Position numbers and translations under genes: made by a program. Under the pieces are notes generated by a model. The model made no database searches, was not told the origin of the DNA, and saw nothing but the letters and a program-made list of their open reading frames with translations. Positions 1-11,934 of a stretch of DNA of 64,000 nt are shown one piece after another. The DNA lies in contig NBAY01000050.1 of NCBI GenBank assembly GCA_002794775.1, positions 124,001 through 188,000 on the forward strand. Reading direction: 5' to 3'. Every line of letters starts with the position of its first letter. Position 1 is the stretch's first letter. Source of the stretch: Porodaedalea pini (Eukaryota > Basidiomycota > Agaricomycetes > Hymenochaetales > Hymenochaetaceae).

Positions 1-150
1 CTCCGACCTTCGATTTGGAAATGCATGGCTTCAAATTGAAAGACATTGTGATGTAGATGGGAGGCTAATCCACTTACTGGGTGAATATCCAGTGAGTTTC
101 TTTAACACAGAGGCCTTTGCAGAAGAAAAGGTACCATAATAATTTGTTCC

Positions 151-705
151 ATGCAGAATGCATACCAGTGTCACATTGCCTGTTGTGATCCGTTTGGAGG
201 AGTAATACAGGAGCTAGAGTATGGACTACGAGGTGTTCTAAATTTGATGATACCCCGTGGGACGGCCTTCTCTGCTGCAGGACATCATCCACTTCTAGCC
301 GGGATTTCAATCGGTGGCGAGCGAGCTTACGTAGCTAGGCCTGTGAGCAAGGACAACTATGAAGGACACTACATTGCGATCACCGAAGGCACAAAGCCTG
401 AGGAGTTGAGTATGTGGGACTGCTCGCCGAGCGATTCCGGAACGAGGAAGAAAGTGATCCCTATGTTTCTCCTCGTCTTCGTCCTGCGCTACCCACCCAT
501 CGCATACATGCACGGAGAACATTTTGCTCTTGACGATGATGGTGAAGTTGGCCTTGACTCGACTGGTCCGTATTCATGGAAGCCCCAGGATCCCGTAACG
601 AATGCATGGATTATCGATGACGTGAATCCAGATGATGATGAAGTTAGAATGGTGCGGGCGAATATCCTAGAACAGGAAGACTCTCACGTCGGACTCAAGC
701 TGTAA
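151..705 (+). CDS. Unassigned protein, possibly the last exon of a longer gene
   Basis: An open frame of 184 codons ends with TAA. I do not recognise the family. The middle of the protein (residues about 45-75) reads like a compact globular segment with the motif AGISIGGERAYVARP and an acidic C-terminal part rich in Asp-Pro (residues 130-165). A hydrophobic stretch near residue 105 could be a strand or a short helix. The frame is intact and its composition looks protein-like, unlike the neighbouring stretches. The true start is uncertain: an upstream exon may lie before base 151, where a splice acceptor could use one of several AG dinucleotides. It could also be the tail of a gene that begins outside the window. 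Confidence 0.35.
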   Translation: MQNAYQCHIACCDPFGGVIQELEYGLRGVLNLMIPRGTAFSAAGHHPLLAGISIGGERAYVARPVSKDNYEGHYIAITEGTKPEELSMWDCSPSDSGTRKKVIPMFLLVFVLRYPPIAYMHGEHFALDDDGEVGLDSTGPYSWKPQDPVTNAWIIDDVNPDDDEVRMVRANILEQEDSHVGLKL

Positions 706-2008
706 AAATGCGGAGGCACGCTATGAAAGTCAGGGATGACTGAAGAGGGGTGGGTGAATGCTTCCGATTTTGAACGTGCCCGTATCGCGTCTGAATAGAA
801 TTTCCCATGCACATTTTCTTCCACTAGACGGATCAAGAAATTATCTCTGAGGTTGGAACAGTAGAAATACGGCATTCTTCATACAGTAGCATACTCACAT
901 ACAGTATCCACGATGGACTTTTTGCAACTTGGTAGCATATTTCTCTTGCGATGATGAGTACTGACTCGGGACTCTGGTCGTTGACAAGTACACTGAGAGC
1001 AGGAGAGAATGGACAAGCAAGAGCGAGCAAGTGCACGTCCGGATCGGGTCTACGCGAGACTTTTGTGCTTGTCAAGGCCGAACCCGAAATGATCCTTCGC
1101 GCGTCACACAAGCACAAGCACAAGGACGACAGATCTTCTACAAAATTGTCGATGAAAGGCTTCTTGTTCAGATTGAGCATCCTCGGTGATATCCAGTCTA
1201 TGTTCGCAGTGCATCGTTACAGCACTGAGACCACGACGCATCTCCCTAAGAAGCTCATATCCGCTAAAACTGATGTAATGATAGATGCTCAAGTCTCGAG
1301 ATCCGACGCAAGAGGGAGTGTGGCTCACCAAATCGAAATAACCAGACTTCTATATCATCGACCTTCCTTTCCATCACCGACCATCAATTATGCTTTCTGC
1401 CAGCGTCACAATTTACCTCATGCAACCAAGAAAGAACCTTCATGTAGCCGCGCCGCTGGATGGTATCATTTCGTCATTAAGTTCTGGACCTGACGAGCCA
1501 CCGACAGTCGCGGAGCTGAAAAGAAGCAACGACGAGGGCTCAACTGTACTATGATTGTGATGAAGGAGGCGACTAAAGAGCATAACCGGTTGGACACTAC
1601 GGGCCGGTGGTCTTAGGCTAAATTGCCGTATGTAGCTCGCTCAATATGGTGATTAACCGTTACCTGCAGCGGAGTCGGCAACCAACATTATAGAGGAACA
1701 GACAAAGTAGCGTGCCTGTATTGTGGAAAACAGTCACGGCTCCTCGGTGCTCCTCAATTGGACGACGCTGGGAAACGGGCCTCACCTCGCCTCAACCACC
1801 CGGAGTTGTGCGCTTGTTTTCTTCGGGACAGCTATGGATGGCAACAAAGGTTACAGAAGATCATCAGGCTTTTCTCCGACCAGTTACAGTTACACCGAGG
1901 CTATGTATGCCATCGCAGAGTCTAAGCCTACCACAGATACCGGCAAAAGTGCGCATAAACTACGGCTTCAGTAAATAGAACGCTTATAATTACTAAGTAC
2001 TTGAGAAC
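706..2008. other. Gap without a supported gene
   Basis: Open frames of 60-180 codons occur on both strands (for example a 180-codon plus frame at 951-1493 and an 88-codon plus frame at 1712-1978). They overlap each other, carry no motif I recognise and do not join through plausible introns. I see no repeat, tRNA or promoter that I can defend here. Confidence 0.4.
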
Positions 2009-3556
2009 TCATTGGATCAACGAACTGTGAGTGCTCCTCAGCTGCAGCTCCGCTTCATCCGGCCAACAATCTTTCTCTTTGCCATATTCATACAGCCTCT
2101 GCCTGAGTAGCAAACCATCGGGGCTGTTCAGCCACAGATAGAGACGACAAACAACAGTGTTCACAAGCAAAATTGGCATTCTGTTTTTAGAGACAGTGAG
2201 AATCAAAGCCGAAGAACAGAAACGACAGTTGAGATACATACGCAACGCCTAGAACAGCTATAGGGGCCTGTGCGAGATGAGAGTTACGTGAGCACCATCA
2301 TTTCCGGATTGATTCTGAACTTACCGGGTAGCGACAGTGATGAGCAAGGACAGGACGCGAAGACCTGAGGGTTTAGAACCATTCTCAGAAAGGAAGTACA
2401 CATGCACACTTGGAACTTAACTTACCGAACGTCATCTACACTCCTTGGGTAAGAATAGTACAAAGGCGCAACGAGCAAGCAACGACTCACGATGAAAAAT
2501 ACGAGGCCGTCTCCCCAAAGCAAACTCAAAAGACTCTGAGAAGTAGAACGAGGCCGTGACATAGCATTGAGGAACAGCAGCAGAGACCAATATAGTTCCA
2601 GAATGACCTATTGACAGCGTAAGTTGAATAGTCACTTATGAAGAGAGGACGCGTTACTGATGGGATGAATATGCCTTTAAATGCATGAGGATCCACACTA
2701 GAGACACACATCCGAATGCTATCAATCTCAAGAAGTCGAAATGCTCCTTTTGTAGCCAAGTCAACTACCAGTTCTGCTCAGTATTTTTTTGGTCCTCGTA
2801 CCTTGCAGCTGCGTGATGGCAAAAACCGTTGCGATGACGGTGCCGGAATGGACAAGCACGAAACCGACGGTCATCATTCTAAGCACGTTCTTGCTACTAC
2901 CCCAAAGCTTTACAAGCTCGTTGAGTACAATTGCTTCAAATTTCATCTGGTGAGAGGCCTTAGAATCATATTGTCTAAAGCTTACCATTTCCGACGGTTT
3001 CAAGTAGGACTGTCAGAGAAACAGACGCTATCCCAGCGCGTGTGCACCTGAATGACGAAGATGTTGATAGTCAGTATTCTCTTCCACATCACATCTGTGT
3101 CAAGGCGAGGCGTCGATGTTCTACTGATGTAGCTGTCAAAAAAACATGAAATAGCAAAGGTGAGAAGGAAGACTCACCCATTCTTTAGAATAATCCCATA
3201 ACGGAATTAGAACTTCAGTATAAACGGCGTACGTGAGCATCTAATCCGGACTGTGCAAGTACCGGGACATACATGCTAGGAAGAAGGCTGCCCCAATGAT
3301 AGTGTTGTAACGGTAAAATGTAAACACGGTCTTTGATAAAGTCCGTTTCCGTGCATTCCATATCACTTTTGCCTCGTCGTCCCAAGTCAGGAGAATATCG
3401 TACGAAAGTACTGTTAGTCCAACGACTAATGCGAAGAAAATTAGACACAGCTGTATCTCAGTAGTAGAATGCAAACTCACATGTCATATACCGAACATCG
3501 ATGAACTGCCCTACTGTGACAGCCGTGGCTAACGGGTCTTGAGAGCTGGAGGACAT
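2009..3556 (-). CDS. DUF6533-type multi-pass membrane protein (copy 1)
   Basis: Minus-strand, multi-exon gene. The ATG at 3556 opens a short exon, MSSSSQDPLATAV and so on, ending with a GT donor. A 55-nt intron leads into an exon that reads YDILLTWDDEAKVIW, the hallmark of the DUF6533 family of Agaricomycete integral membrane proteins (a YD-LLTF-E--IW pattern followed by an Arg-Tyr helix). Further exons give a helix near 2850-2950 (ALWGSSKNVLRMM), the segment RMCVSSVDPHAF near 2700, and a tail ending with TGA at 2009 (CRLYLWLNSPDGLLL). The order and motifs match family members of roughly 300-350 residues with six to seven helices. Function is unknown in the family. The middle exon borders (3000-3240 and 2250-2530) are not certain, so I cannot say whether the gene is intact. 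A relative lies at 23790-25544. Confidence 0.6.
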
Positions 3557-4885
3557 TATGCAGGAGGGGCAGAGTTGAGCCAGTTGCTCTATTATATGAC
3601 GGGTCAAGTACAGTCCGGGTGGGAATATACACAGGAGATGACTGTACAGCTATATGCCTTTGTTCTGATGATAGTAGATGGAGAGCATGTGGCGACACTG
3701 GGAATGAAGCGAAGACGCGGCGTATAGTTCTCGCCATGCTCCTAGGAAATCAGAGGGTCTGAAACCAATGGGATATCAATTGATCACGAATATCAACGGT
3801 TTGGGGCACTGCTGTTTTGTGAGTGAGCTTTGGTTTGGCATCTGATGTGTGTAGCGCAGTGGTTTTGAGAAGATAGGATCAATTCGGGCTTCGGACTAAG
3901 TAAACCGGTGTTTATGGACGACTCACCAACATCACTAAGTGACTCAGAAACTGTTGATAAAAGACGATCATGTCATGCAACGTCTTCATACAGATGTTTC
4001 GGCGATATGGATTTAAAGGTTCACGATGAAGATCACCACAAGTTGGGCTTATAAGCTTTGCCTCTGGAATTGAGGGCGAATGGCCAATCAATCAACCCAA
4101 GGACTGAATTTGCTTATATAAAGATATATCTCATCACTGCAAAGCAGAAAGGAGGCAGACGAGCGCACACGTGTCGCTCTGCTTTTTACCCCACTTAATG
4201 TAATTCTTGATAAGCACAAGCGAACCCGGATTGGGTATTTGCTTAGGCATGAGGCACGCAGACTGATGATTGGCTCGAGAGCTCACTACTATGGACTACT
4301 TTTTCTAGTGACTTTATTATTTGTTAATTTATTCTTTTGAATGGATAATGAAAGTTTTTTTCCTTATCCTTTATGTGTTTGTATCGCAGCAATAGCAGCT
4401 TACCGTGAGCCCGAAACCTTTTAGTATAAAGCCTTTTTTATTTTCGTTTACCTGCCTGCGACATTTGCGACCCGCGCAGATGACTGAGGTGGGTTATACC
4501 GCATTATATTTTTTAGATTATATTGTACTTACGATTATTTGCTGGTAGAATACTTGTTATTATATTTTTTTTTTTTTGCGTGATTTTATTTTACCTGCCG
4601 ATAGAGACATCATTTTGCACGACAAGGAGATGAGTGGAGGTTGAGTACATCGTTAACGCGCACGGCGAACAAATCGAGACAATTTTGGATAGATTTTGCG
4701 ACGAGAAGTTCTCACAAATGCGAAGTGCATCTTTGACTTCAGTCTTCATGGTTGCTTGCCCCTTACTCACTTCTTTGAAGCCTGTACATTTATGAGTTGT
4801 GATGTGCCTCTGGATCATGAGAAACTGAAGTTTTTAAGGATGTAATGTCTCGCTCTTTTTACTCCAAATACTTTTTATACAGCTC
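3557..4885. other. AT-rich intergenic stretch
   Basis: No supported gene. The part from 4280 to 4600 is strongly AT-rich, with T homopolymers (for example near 4563-4577) and TTTATT blocks. A TATATAAAG-like box lies near 4117, but no open frame follows it. The small minus frame at 4591-4818 has no recognisable feature. Confidence 0.4.
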
Positions 4886-6654
4886 CTACGCGTCGAAATC
4901 GTCCTTCGTGACCTCCATCGACTCCATGAATATGTCATCATGCGATTCCAGTGCACCGCCTTTTGAAACTACAACTGCAGTTGTGAGCGTGAGTAGGACG
5001 ACCGGGCTTGTTCCAGGTGCTTGCAGAGTTGCCAAGACTCCCAAAAGCACAGTCATGACAACGACAGTGCCCAGAGACGCACCCCAGTGCGTCCATACGC
5101 ACTCAAACCTCTCGATAGTTTCGAAAGAGTGCGCGGACTCGATTGTGGTGTTTCCCAGTGAGCCGGAAAGTACACGTTCGCGCCGACGACGGTCGTTGCT
5201 CAATTCAAAGTTGAAGAGATGTTCGATAACGACTGCAGTGTTACGGGTGATGTGGGTGAGAGTATTTGAAGCGCAAGGTTGAATGCAAGAAGGCTGGAGC
5301 CCGCACTTCCAATGGTGTCCAAGCTGGCTAGGTTTGCAGTGGTCGAGTCGCTAGGAAGGCCATTAAGACCAGCACTAATCACTAATGCTGTCGTATTCCA
5401 ATCTAGGTCTCCATTTCCAGTCATGCCGTTTTCATTTGCATAGGCACGTGAAATGCCGAACGTGTGGTCCTTGAGGACGACATCGACGGTACCAATCTCC
5501 ATGTGAGGGTCGCAAAGGAGAACTGACGCGGTTGTCCAGACACTGTTCTGCTCAAAGCCAGATGCGTTGTATGTCTCGTTTGAATCAGGGATGAAATCAA
5601 GGTTAAAAGGTGCGAAGGACCCTCCATCCGTTGAGTTTCCTCCGATAAGGATCCATGCGAATGTCCCATTCAGCGCAACGCTGTCTTCCATGGCCTCAAG
5701 TGCGAAGAACCCTGTGTCGAAATCGTAGGTACCATCTTTACATGTAAAAAATCCAGATTTAGTCATGGGGAACATCGGTCTGGCAGCAGGAGAGACGCAC
5801 CGCCAATGAAAAGATTAGGCTGAACTTGGACAGCGCCCGTATGAGTCTCAATGATCCATTCAGTGGAAGACAAATCCGTCAAATTATCTCCAGAGGGGAT
5901 GTATGCTGGTGCGATCCACTGGCATTCAAAGTCATAATGGACCGCTTCCGTGCGATAAGACAACCGTTCTGAGAGCATTGTCCGAGGCGGTAATCCGAAT
6001 AGTGAGTTGTTAGTGGCAAGTTGCTGCCAGGCGATGGTAAAATTGGGCTTTCGAGCAGATAAGATATTAGGAGCTCACATAATTCAACGGAATGTCCTCG
6101 ATCATGGCGAGGTATGCAAATCGGGTTGCTGTAAGTTGTGCTTCAGCGTCGAATGCGGCCGAAACAGGAACGGATCCGATTTGAAGTGAAATGACTGTTG
6201 AGACGATGTCTGCGCTGGTATTGATGGCCCCAGGTGCGATTGTCTTGAGAACTATCGATAGGAGAGAGATTGCGAATGCTATCCTGAACCGCCAACTCGC
6301 GCGCCGGTTCCACACATGCTTGGTGCGATCCAAGAGCCCCGAAGTGAGCGTCGAGACGCAGTCAACATGCCTTTCAATCTCAGAGCTAGCCTCCTCTATA
6401 AGTCTGGACTCTAACTGAGCGTGAATGTGCGACCACTCGCTGGAGAATGTCTCCGTGATAATGCTAAGGACGGGGACGAGGGCCAGAAGTTGCCAGATGA
6501 TGGCGACGGTCGACAGCCCGTCTTGCGAGAACTCTGAAAATGATGTCGAGGAGAGTTTAATAGTGTGAAAATGCACAATCAGACCCAACGCGAGCCAAAC
6601 GAGCTCCAAAATCAGAAATGCGAAAATCCGGAAGATGCGTACACGGCTATTCAT
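4886..6654 (-). pseudogene. Broken large membrane glycoprotein, tandem copy A
   Basis: Downstream copy of a duplicated gene. From the Met at 6654 it encodes two predicted membrane helices (LELVWLALGLIVHF and WQLLALVPVLSII), a third helix near 6260, then a long outer region with many N-glycosylation sequons (NGT, NST, NET, NTT) and a last helix near 5080-5010. An intron of about 50-60 nt with donor near 6078 and acceptor near 6030 lies at the same codon as in copy B (before QLA[T/S]N). Copy B shows two breaks in copy A. At about 5201 the Trp that follows ISTSLN in B is a TGA stop here. Within the next 40 bases the frame shifts by one, because the matching C-terminal segment continues in another frame to 4886. 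I do not recognise a named family. The layout is that of fungal plasma-membrane proteins of unknown role. The gene is probably dead. Confidence 0.6.
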
Positions 6655-8605
6655 CACTGCTGAAATGGACTGTACGTTTCGAGGGAGTAGGTGGACAGCT
6701 GTCAGAGCCGTTGCCAGTGAAAATGTAACCGGTAAATATTCCCTTCCTCGCGTGACATTTATAAGTAGGAGAATCAGAAGAGCGATTAGAAAGGTCAGTC
6801 CGCCACTGGTCAATAAATTAGACAAGTTCCACTCCAGACGCTGCGTGTTTTGTAATGACAGCATGGTGACGTTCGCACTACCTAAGGTCCCGTCAAGATA
6901 GACATTAGAGCCTACGATAGACGTATGCCAGTTCAGGGACGTGGATATGTTTCCAAGTGACTGAAGAACTGCTGCAGCGCTGGCGTTTTCAGCGGACAGG
7001 AGGAAGAGTAATTCGAAAGCTAGTCGGCTCATGTCATTCCCATCGTCTGAGTTAAAGATGGGGAGCTTAGTAAAATCGTTGTTTAGCGCAAGCTCGTTCA
7101 GGCTCGAACTGAGCATCCGAGAAGTTTCGTTCCGGTCGAGGTCACTGCCTGTAGGGATTCTAGTCCCGTCTCCAATCCGTACTGCACTCAGCACCTGGTT
7201 CTATAGTATGGCATCGACGTAGCCAAGTTCCATGTTTGGGTCACAGAAAAGAACCGCGCTAACAGTATTGATGAGATCTGAGGGTGTTATCCCCGAAGAG
7301 TTTGTCGTTTTGCGATCATCGGGAATGGATGAAAGGTCGAGGGCTGTACCCGACGAAGAATTACCGCCATTGACTAACCAGGCGAATGATCCATTCTGTG
7401 AGCCCGGCCCGGACTGCAGTATCAAAGGGTAGGCACCTGGGTTAATGTACGATTAGTCGAATGTCTTATATTCATAATGAAAAACTTACCAAAGCCGGTC
7501 CAATCTGCTTTGTCTACAAGAACCTCATCCAATGAACCGATCACGTCGCCGCCTACTTCAAACTTCCAGTCATCGATCTCAGTGGAATTTTTAGTGTTTG
7601 GTAACACGATGTTTGGCGCAAGCCATTGACAGCTGAAGTTGTAAAACACAGCGCCGGTGCGATAGCTGAGCTGGTCTGTAAGCATATTGCGAGGCGGCAT
7701 CCCAAACAGCGTATAGTTTGAGGCGAGTTGCTGGTCGTCAATTAATATTAGAGTGAGATACAATAACGAGAAGCGGGTTCTTCTACACTCACAAAGCCCA
7801 CTCTCAATTTCTCACTTGACGCAACAGAGACATAACGTACTGCCCTATCTAAAAGAGAGCCCCGCAGGATGACTCTGTTGTCACTCGGCGACGAAATGGG
7901 ATCGCTATTTGATAAGAGTGCCGTTTGATTAGACATAAGCGTTCCAACCGAAATGGGCGCATCGCTCTTAGTCGAAATCGTAGTTCCGGTGGTCGTGATG
8001 GATCCGGGGGCAAGAGCTTGGAGCGCAAACGCCAAAATAAAGACCACAAAAGCGAGACGGTATCGGAAGCTGGTTCCTTTACTTAGCACATGTCGAAGTT
8101 GATCAGCGAACCCAAATGCCAATGTCGAGACGTGGTCTACGGTGGATCCGCTATCAACGCTGCCGTTTGTCTGAGCTAGCATAAGCTTCCATTCACCCGT
8201 GTGCGTCTCTTTTACGATGTCAGCAATTGGGATGAGCATTATTAGCTGCCAAATGATGGCAACCGTGGCTAGCCCAGACTTGAAGAGCGCGTCCCGAGAC
8301 ATCTGATTGTTCCCGACAACCACTAGCTGCGTGCTGGATGGTGTCTCGACTATAACAAAGTGCACGATAAGTGCAAACGCGATCCAGAGGAGCTCGAGTA
8401 CGATGAAAACTCCCACACGGACCAGTCGCGAGCGGGTGGACATGGCCTGGGACAAAGACCTGACCCGGCTTAACGATCCATCCTTTGACTGCGTGCAATA
8501 AAGACGTCGTGTCGTTGGACTGGCTCCAGACTCGAGGCCCGAGCTGTGGTCGAGTACGGAGGAAAGCAGAAAGCCTTGTTCTTTCGCTGTCGAATAAATC
8601 TTCAT
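6655..8605 (-). pseudogene. Broken large membrane glycoprotein, tandem copy B
   Basis: Upstream paralogue of copy A with the same exon order. It has an N-terminal helix pair (LELLWIAFALIVHF and IIWQLIMLIPIADI), a helix near 8040, an intron at 7731-7792 and a second intron at about 7437-7489. The outer region is rich in Asn sequons (NYT, NFS, NSS, NET) and a C-terminal helix pair follows near 6800-6750. All exons are in register, but an in-frame TAG at 7203-7205 interrupts the outer region. Copy A has a sense codon at that place (VDVVLK against VDAIL-stop) and the frame stays open beyond it. The last helix runs without any stop into the first codons of copy A, so the two copies form one continuous frame across 7194-6067. 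It is either a pseudogene or, less likely, a readthrough gene. Confidence 0.6.
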
Positions 8606-9615
8606 CTGAACTCCTGCAGACTTGAGTATATCTATCCGACATGGATGCGAGAGGACGTCAGAGGGCTGTAAAAAACGTATTGACGCAAAACACGATTACA
8701 GACGATCCGATTTATGTACCCTGTGGATATCAGAAACTTTTGTTGGCGAAGCTAAGGTACAGCCTAATGGCCCTAACCCCAGTGATTGTTCATTTAGCAT
8801 CATCACCAGCAACCGTAGCAGGCAAAGATGCGCCGATGAAGATGCGCCGACTGATATGAAAGATCCAGCGAACACCGGTCAATAACATGGAGAGCGACAA
8901 GCATGTGCACAGTACTACATAGTGTAACCGAATATTATCGGAATAAGATGTGGGTCTACTCGATCTGCATTAATGTTCCCTCTTACTTCAACGGTTGACT
9001 TTGAAATTTCATTTCCAGTTTGGTGGCAGAAGAATTACAGATCGTTCTGGGGTAGATAGAGCTAAATAGAAAATTGTAGCTTTTATGGCGGAGGTAAAAG
9101 TGAAAGATGAAGGAATCGAACTTGTGCACTGCAAATCCGTGAACGGCAATTTTGCCTTAAGTGCTATATAGATTATGTAAGCAGGCGGTTTCATTATTTT
9201 ATTTCAGTGCTGGCCTCTCCCTTGCCGTTGTCAAGCAATATGGAGGTAAGGCAAGCATGCGACCAAGAGGCGCTGCTGCTTCTTCAACCCAGCAAGGATA
9301 ATTTCAGGCAATGCTTTGTCTGCTGTGAGATCAGGGGGCTAGAAGAACCCTTAGAAGAAGCCATGCACGAAGGTGTGAGTGTTGTTGAGTTTGATGCTCA
9401 ATGACTAAGTATAATGTCTAGTACAGCCCCTAAAGGGAGCTGGGAAGCCTGAAGGAACACCTGAAGTGACGCTGATAGTGACTACGACTTATGACCGTTA
9501 CTGAAATGCACTTCATTATCTTTTTCTACAAGCTCACGACATACGGAAAGATAGCCTTAGCCTTTCTTTATACACAAGAGGTTTTCTATTCGCATTCTGG
9601 CGCTGGCTCTCGGCG
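8606..9615. other. Gap without a supported gene
   Basis: This stretch separates the start of the tandem membrane genes from the 3' end of the acyl-CoA dehydrogenase. Several frames of 60-90 codons overlap and none has a recognisable motif. A T-arm-like stretch near 9110-9120 was examined for a tRNA and rejected. Confidence 0.4.
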
Positions 9616-11532
9616 TCAGTAGCTCTTAGGTACTTTGAAAGGAGATACCGTTAGAAAAAGGAAGGACGAACATCGTGAGTGGAATAGCTCACATCCAAGG
9701 ACCTTCTGACCGACAAAATTGAGGATCATCTCGCGTGAGACGGGCGCGAGGCGTGGCACAAAAGATTCTCGGAGGTATCTTCGAGCCAGATACATTATTT
9801 GGTTGCCCGGCTGCAAGTTAAAAAAAGATGACCATACCTTTCAACGTGAAAATCGGCGGCGTAGCCCATGCCCCCGTGGACCATTACTGCACATAACCAT
9901 AAGCGCTGGTACAATGTGAGCAAACAGATACAGAAATCACCTGCTCGCTCGCAAGCTTCGAACGCTGTCTCTGCCGCGATGTACTTTGCAGCATTGCACA
10001 GTGCGCCTACCTCGGCTCGAGCAGCCGCACTGGTCTCGTCATGATCCTGTCCAGTACTAGTGCTTCCGCCCAGCTTTCCGACGCCAATTACTTCATCAAA
10101 CCTAATACACAAACCCAATACGCAGTGCAGAGATCAACAAAAAGAAAGTCAAATTCAATCAAGTGGAAGAAGACACACCGCCGCGCCGCATGGATTGTGA
10201 GCATCTTCGCTGCCTCAAGCGCGCACCAAGATTGTGCAAGTGGGTGCTGAATAGCCTGGTTCTGTCCAATCGCGCGGCCGAAGACGTGTCGTATCTTTGC
10301 ATACTCAGTGGCACGACGCAGTGCAGCATAGCCTAATCCAAGGGCTTCTCCGGCGAGAAAGCAGCGCTCGGCACTGCATTTAAAGTCAACCATAAAGAAC
10401 AGTTTCCATTGGGAAGATAATCTTACTTCATTCCGTGCAGTATGATCTTGAACCCTTCGCCTTCGGAGCCGACTGTAAGCCGTCGATAAAGGTTAGTAAA
10501 TATAGTTGGCATTAATATCAAACACAGGTACAGACTAAGATCTTCCTCATCTATCTCGAAACTGTCAAAGAAAACCTAAGAGCACATCAGGTGAATCACG
10601 AACGAGACGAAGAATGGTAACACACCTGATTTGCATCAACCGAGCGCCCGCCCATTTTGTGAATCGGTTGGACAACAATACTTCCTTCTCGCTTCCCCCT
10701 ATCAAAATCGCAGTAGAACAAGGAAAGTCCGTCAGTCGGTTTCTTTTTGTCGATCTCCTCAAGCGAGGTGGTGCGTGCCAAAAGGACCATCCTCTCCGCA
10801 GCTTTTGCATTCGTTATCCAACTGAACGCGATATAAGAATGGATACTCAAGGCTGCATTAAAAGGAAATTGTACATTTTCTGTCCAGAAACAACGTAACG
10901 ATGCCTCCCGTCCCTTGCGTTAGCGACCTTCTCGGCCTTCGTTTGCAACTTCAGCGTGTCGAGCCCTGTGTTTGGTTCCGTCACGCCAAAGCAAGTGCGT
11001 TCTGCGCCAGCGATTATCTTCGGCAAATAGCGAGCTTTTTGCTCGGCGGAAGCGAAGCGCAGTAGTGGTACGGTTGCGTATACACTACAATGCGTGATAT
11101 ATAAAGGGTGAAATTTCTTCACTAATTGCAAAGGGGCTCACTTCGCGTGAACGGTTTGGCAGCCTGCTATTCCCGCCCCAGATTCAGAGATAGTTTCGAG
11201 CATGACAGTCGCCTCGGAGATACCGAGTTCACTACCACCATGCTCACTTGGCCTAGCGAATGCATGCTATGAAGCATAACCCGAGGAGAATATGGTTTGC
11301 ATACATGCATATACCAAGATATCCTGCCTTTGCTAGCTCTCGGTGAAGGTCTCCAGCATATTCAGATTTTCTGTAAGCTCGTCGATAGGTTGATCCATGA
11401 GCTACCACAGGAGAAATATTTTAACCCATACCTATCTTTCTCCGCCCAATAATCATCCGGAAACTCTTTGCAGATTTTCTGTACCGAGTCTCGCACCTCG
11501 ATCTGGGTACGAGAAAGACCAGATGTGCTCAT
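9616..11532 (-). CDS. Acyl-CoA dehydrogenase family flavoenzyme
   Basis: A multi-exon minus-strand gene covering a whole acyl-CoA dehydrogenase, the FAD enzyme family that forms the alpha-beta double bond in acyl-CoA. I start it at the Met at 11532 (MSTSGLSRTQIEVRDSV). Exons in order give FPDDYWAEKDR, HRELAKAGYLG, a helical domain with GGSELGISEATVML, the beta-domain flavin segment CFGVTEPNTGLDT, AFSWITNAKAAERM, the helix AERCFLAGEALGLGY, IRHVFGRAIGQNQAIQHPLA, and the C-terminal MVHGGMGYAADFHVER. The last 60-nt intron (about 9636-9695) joins VLG to LPKSY-stop at 9616, a typical C-terminus of this fungal group. The expected length is about 410-420 residues, so it looks complete with roughly nine exons. 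Substrate chain length cannot be read from the sequence. It probably acts in fatty or branched acyl catabolism in mitochondria or peroxisomes. No frameshift or internal stop was found in the exons I could follow. Confidence 0.85.
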
Positions 11533-11934
11533 CCCACTGAATGTTCGAGCACGACATCGCAGAGTAGTCAGACTACAATATACGTGGCTCTTTAATCCAT
11601 ATGTCACGGAGTAAAAATGACGAAGATTCAACATTCTTGAGGATTAATATTGTAGCAGCGACCGACTGAGAAGCGGAGACTTAGCAATAATACTGACCTT
11701 TCGGGTACATACGGGTTTAGCGTGGGATGAGAGTCTGACAATCACGTGGCATAGAATCCGTGAGAACACAACCGGCTACCACTGGTACCAGCGTCGACAC
11801 GCTCAGTCTACTTACTTTCCTGGACGATAACTTGACTGGAACAGCCAGAGCAGCATCTCGAGGACGCACGTTGTCCGTGGGATACTGGGACTCATGCATC
11901 ATGAGTATTAAGGAGCCAGCTAACACGCACTTAG
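11533..11934. other. Upstream region of the dehydrogenase
   Basis: This stretch holds the 5' side of the dehydrogenase exon and then a spacer with no supported gene. An in-frame extension of the first exon runs to 11634. It could encode an extra 34-residue N-terminus rich in Arg and Ser (a possible targeting sequence) if an upstream Met is used. Confidence 0.35.

Noticed and set aside
951..1493. 180-codon plus-strand frame
   Set aside because: Overlaps other frames on the opposite strand, no known motif, composition like random sequence, and no adjoining exons.
9100..9180. Possible tRNA-Cys-like sequence (GAATCGAAC T-arm-like run and TGCAAATCC near it)
   Set aside because: Neither strand gives a paired anticodon stem or acceptor stem; only the T-arm resembles a tRNA. 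At most a chance match or an old organellar remnant.
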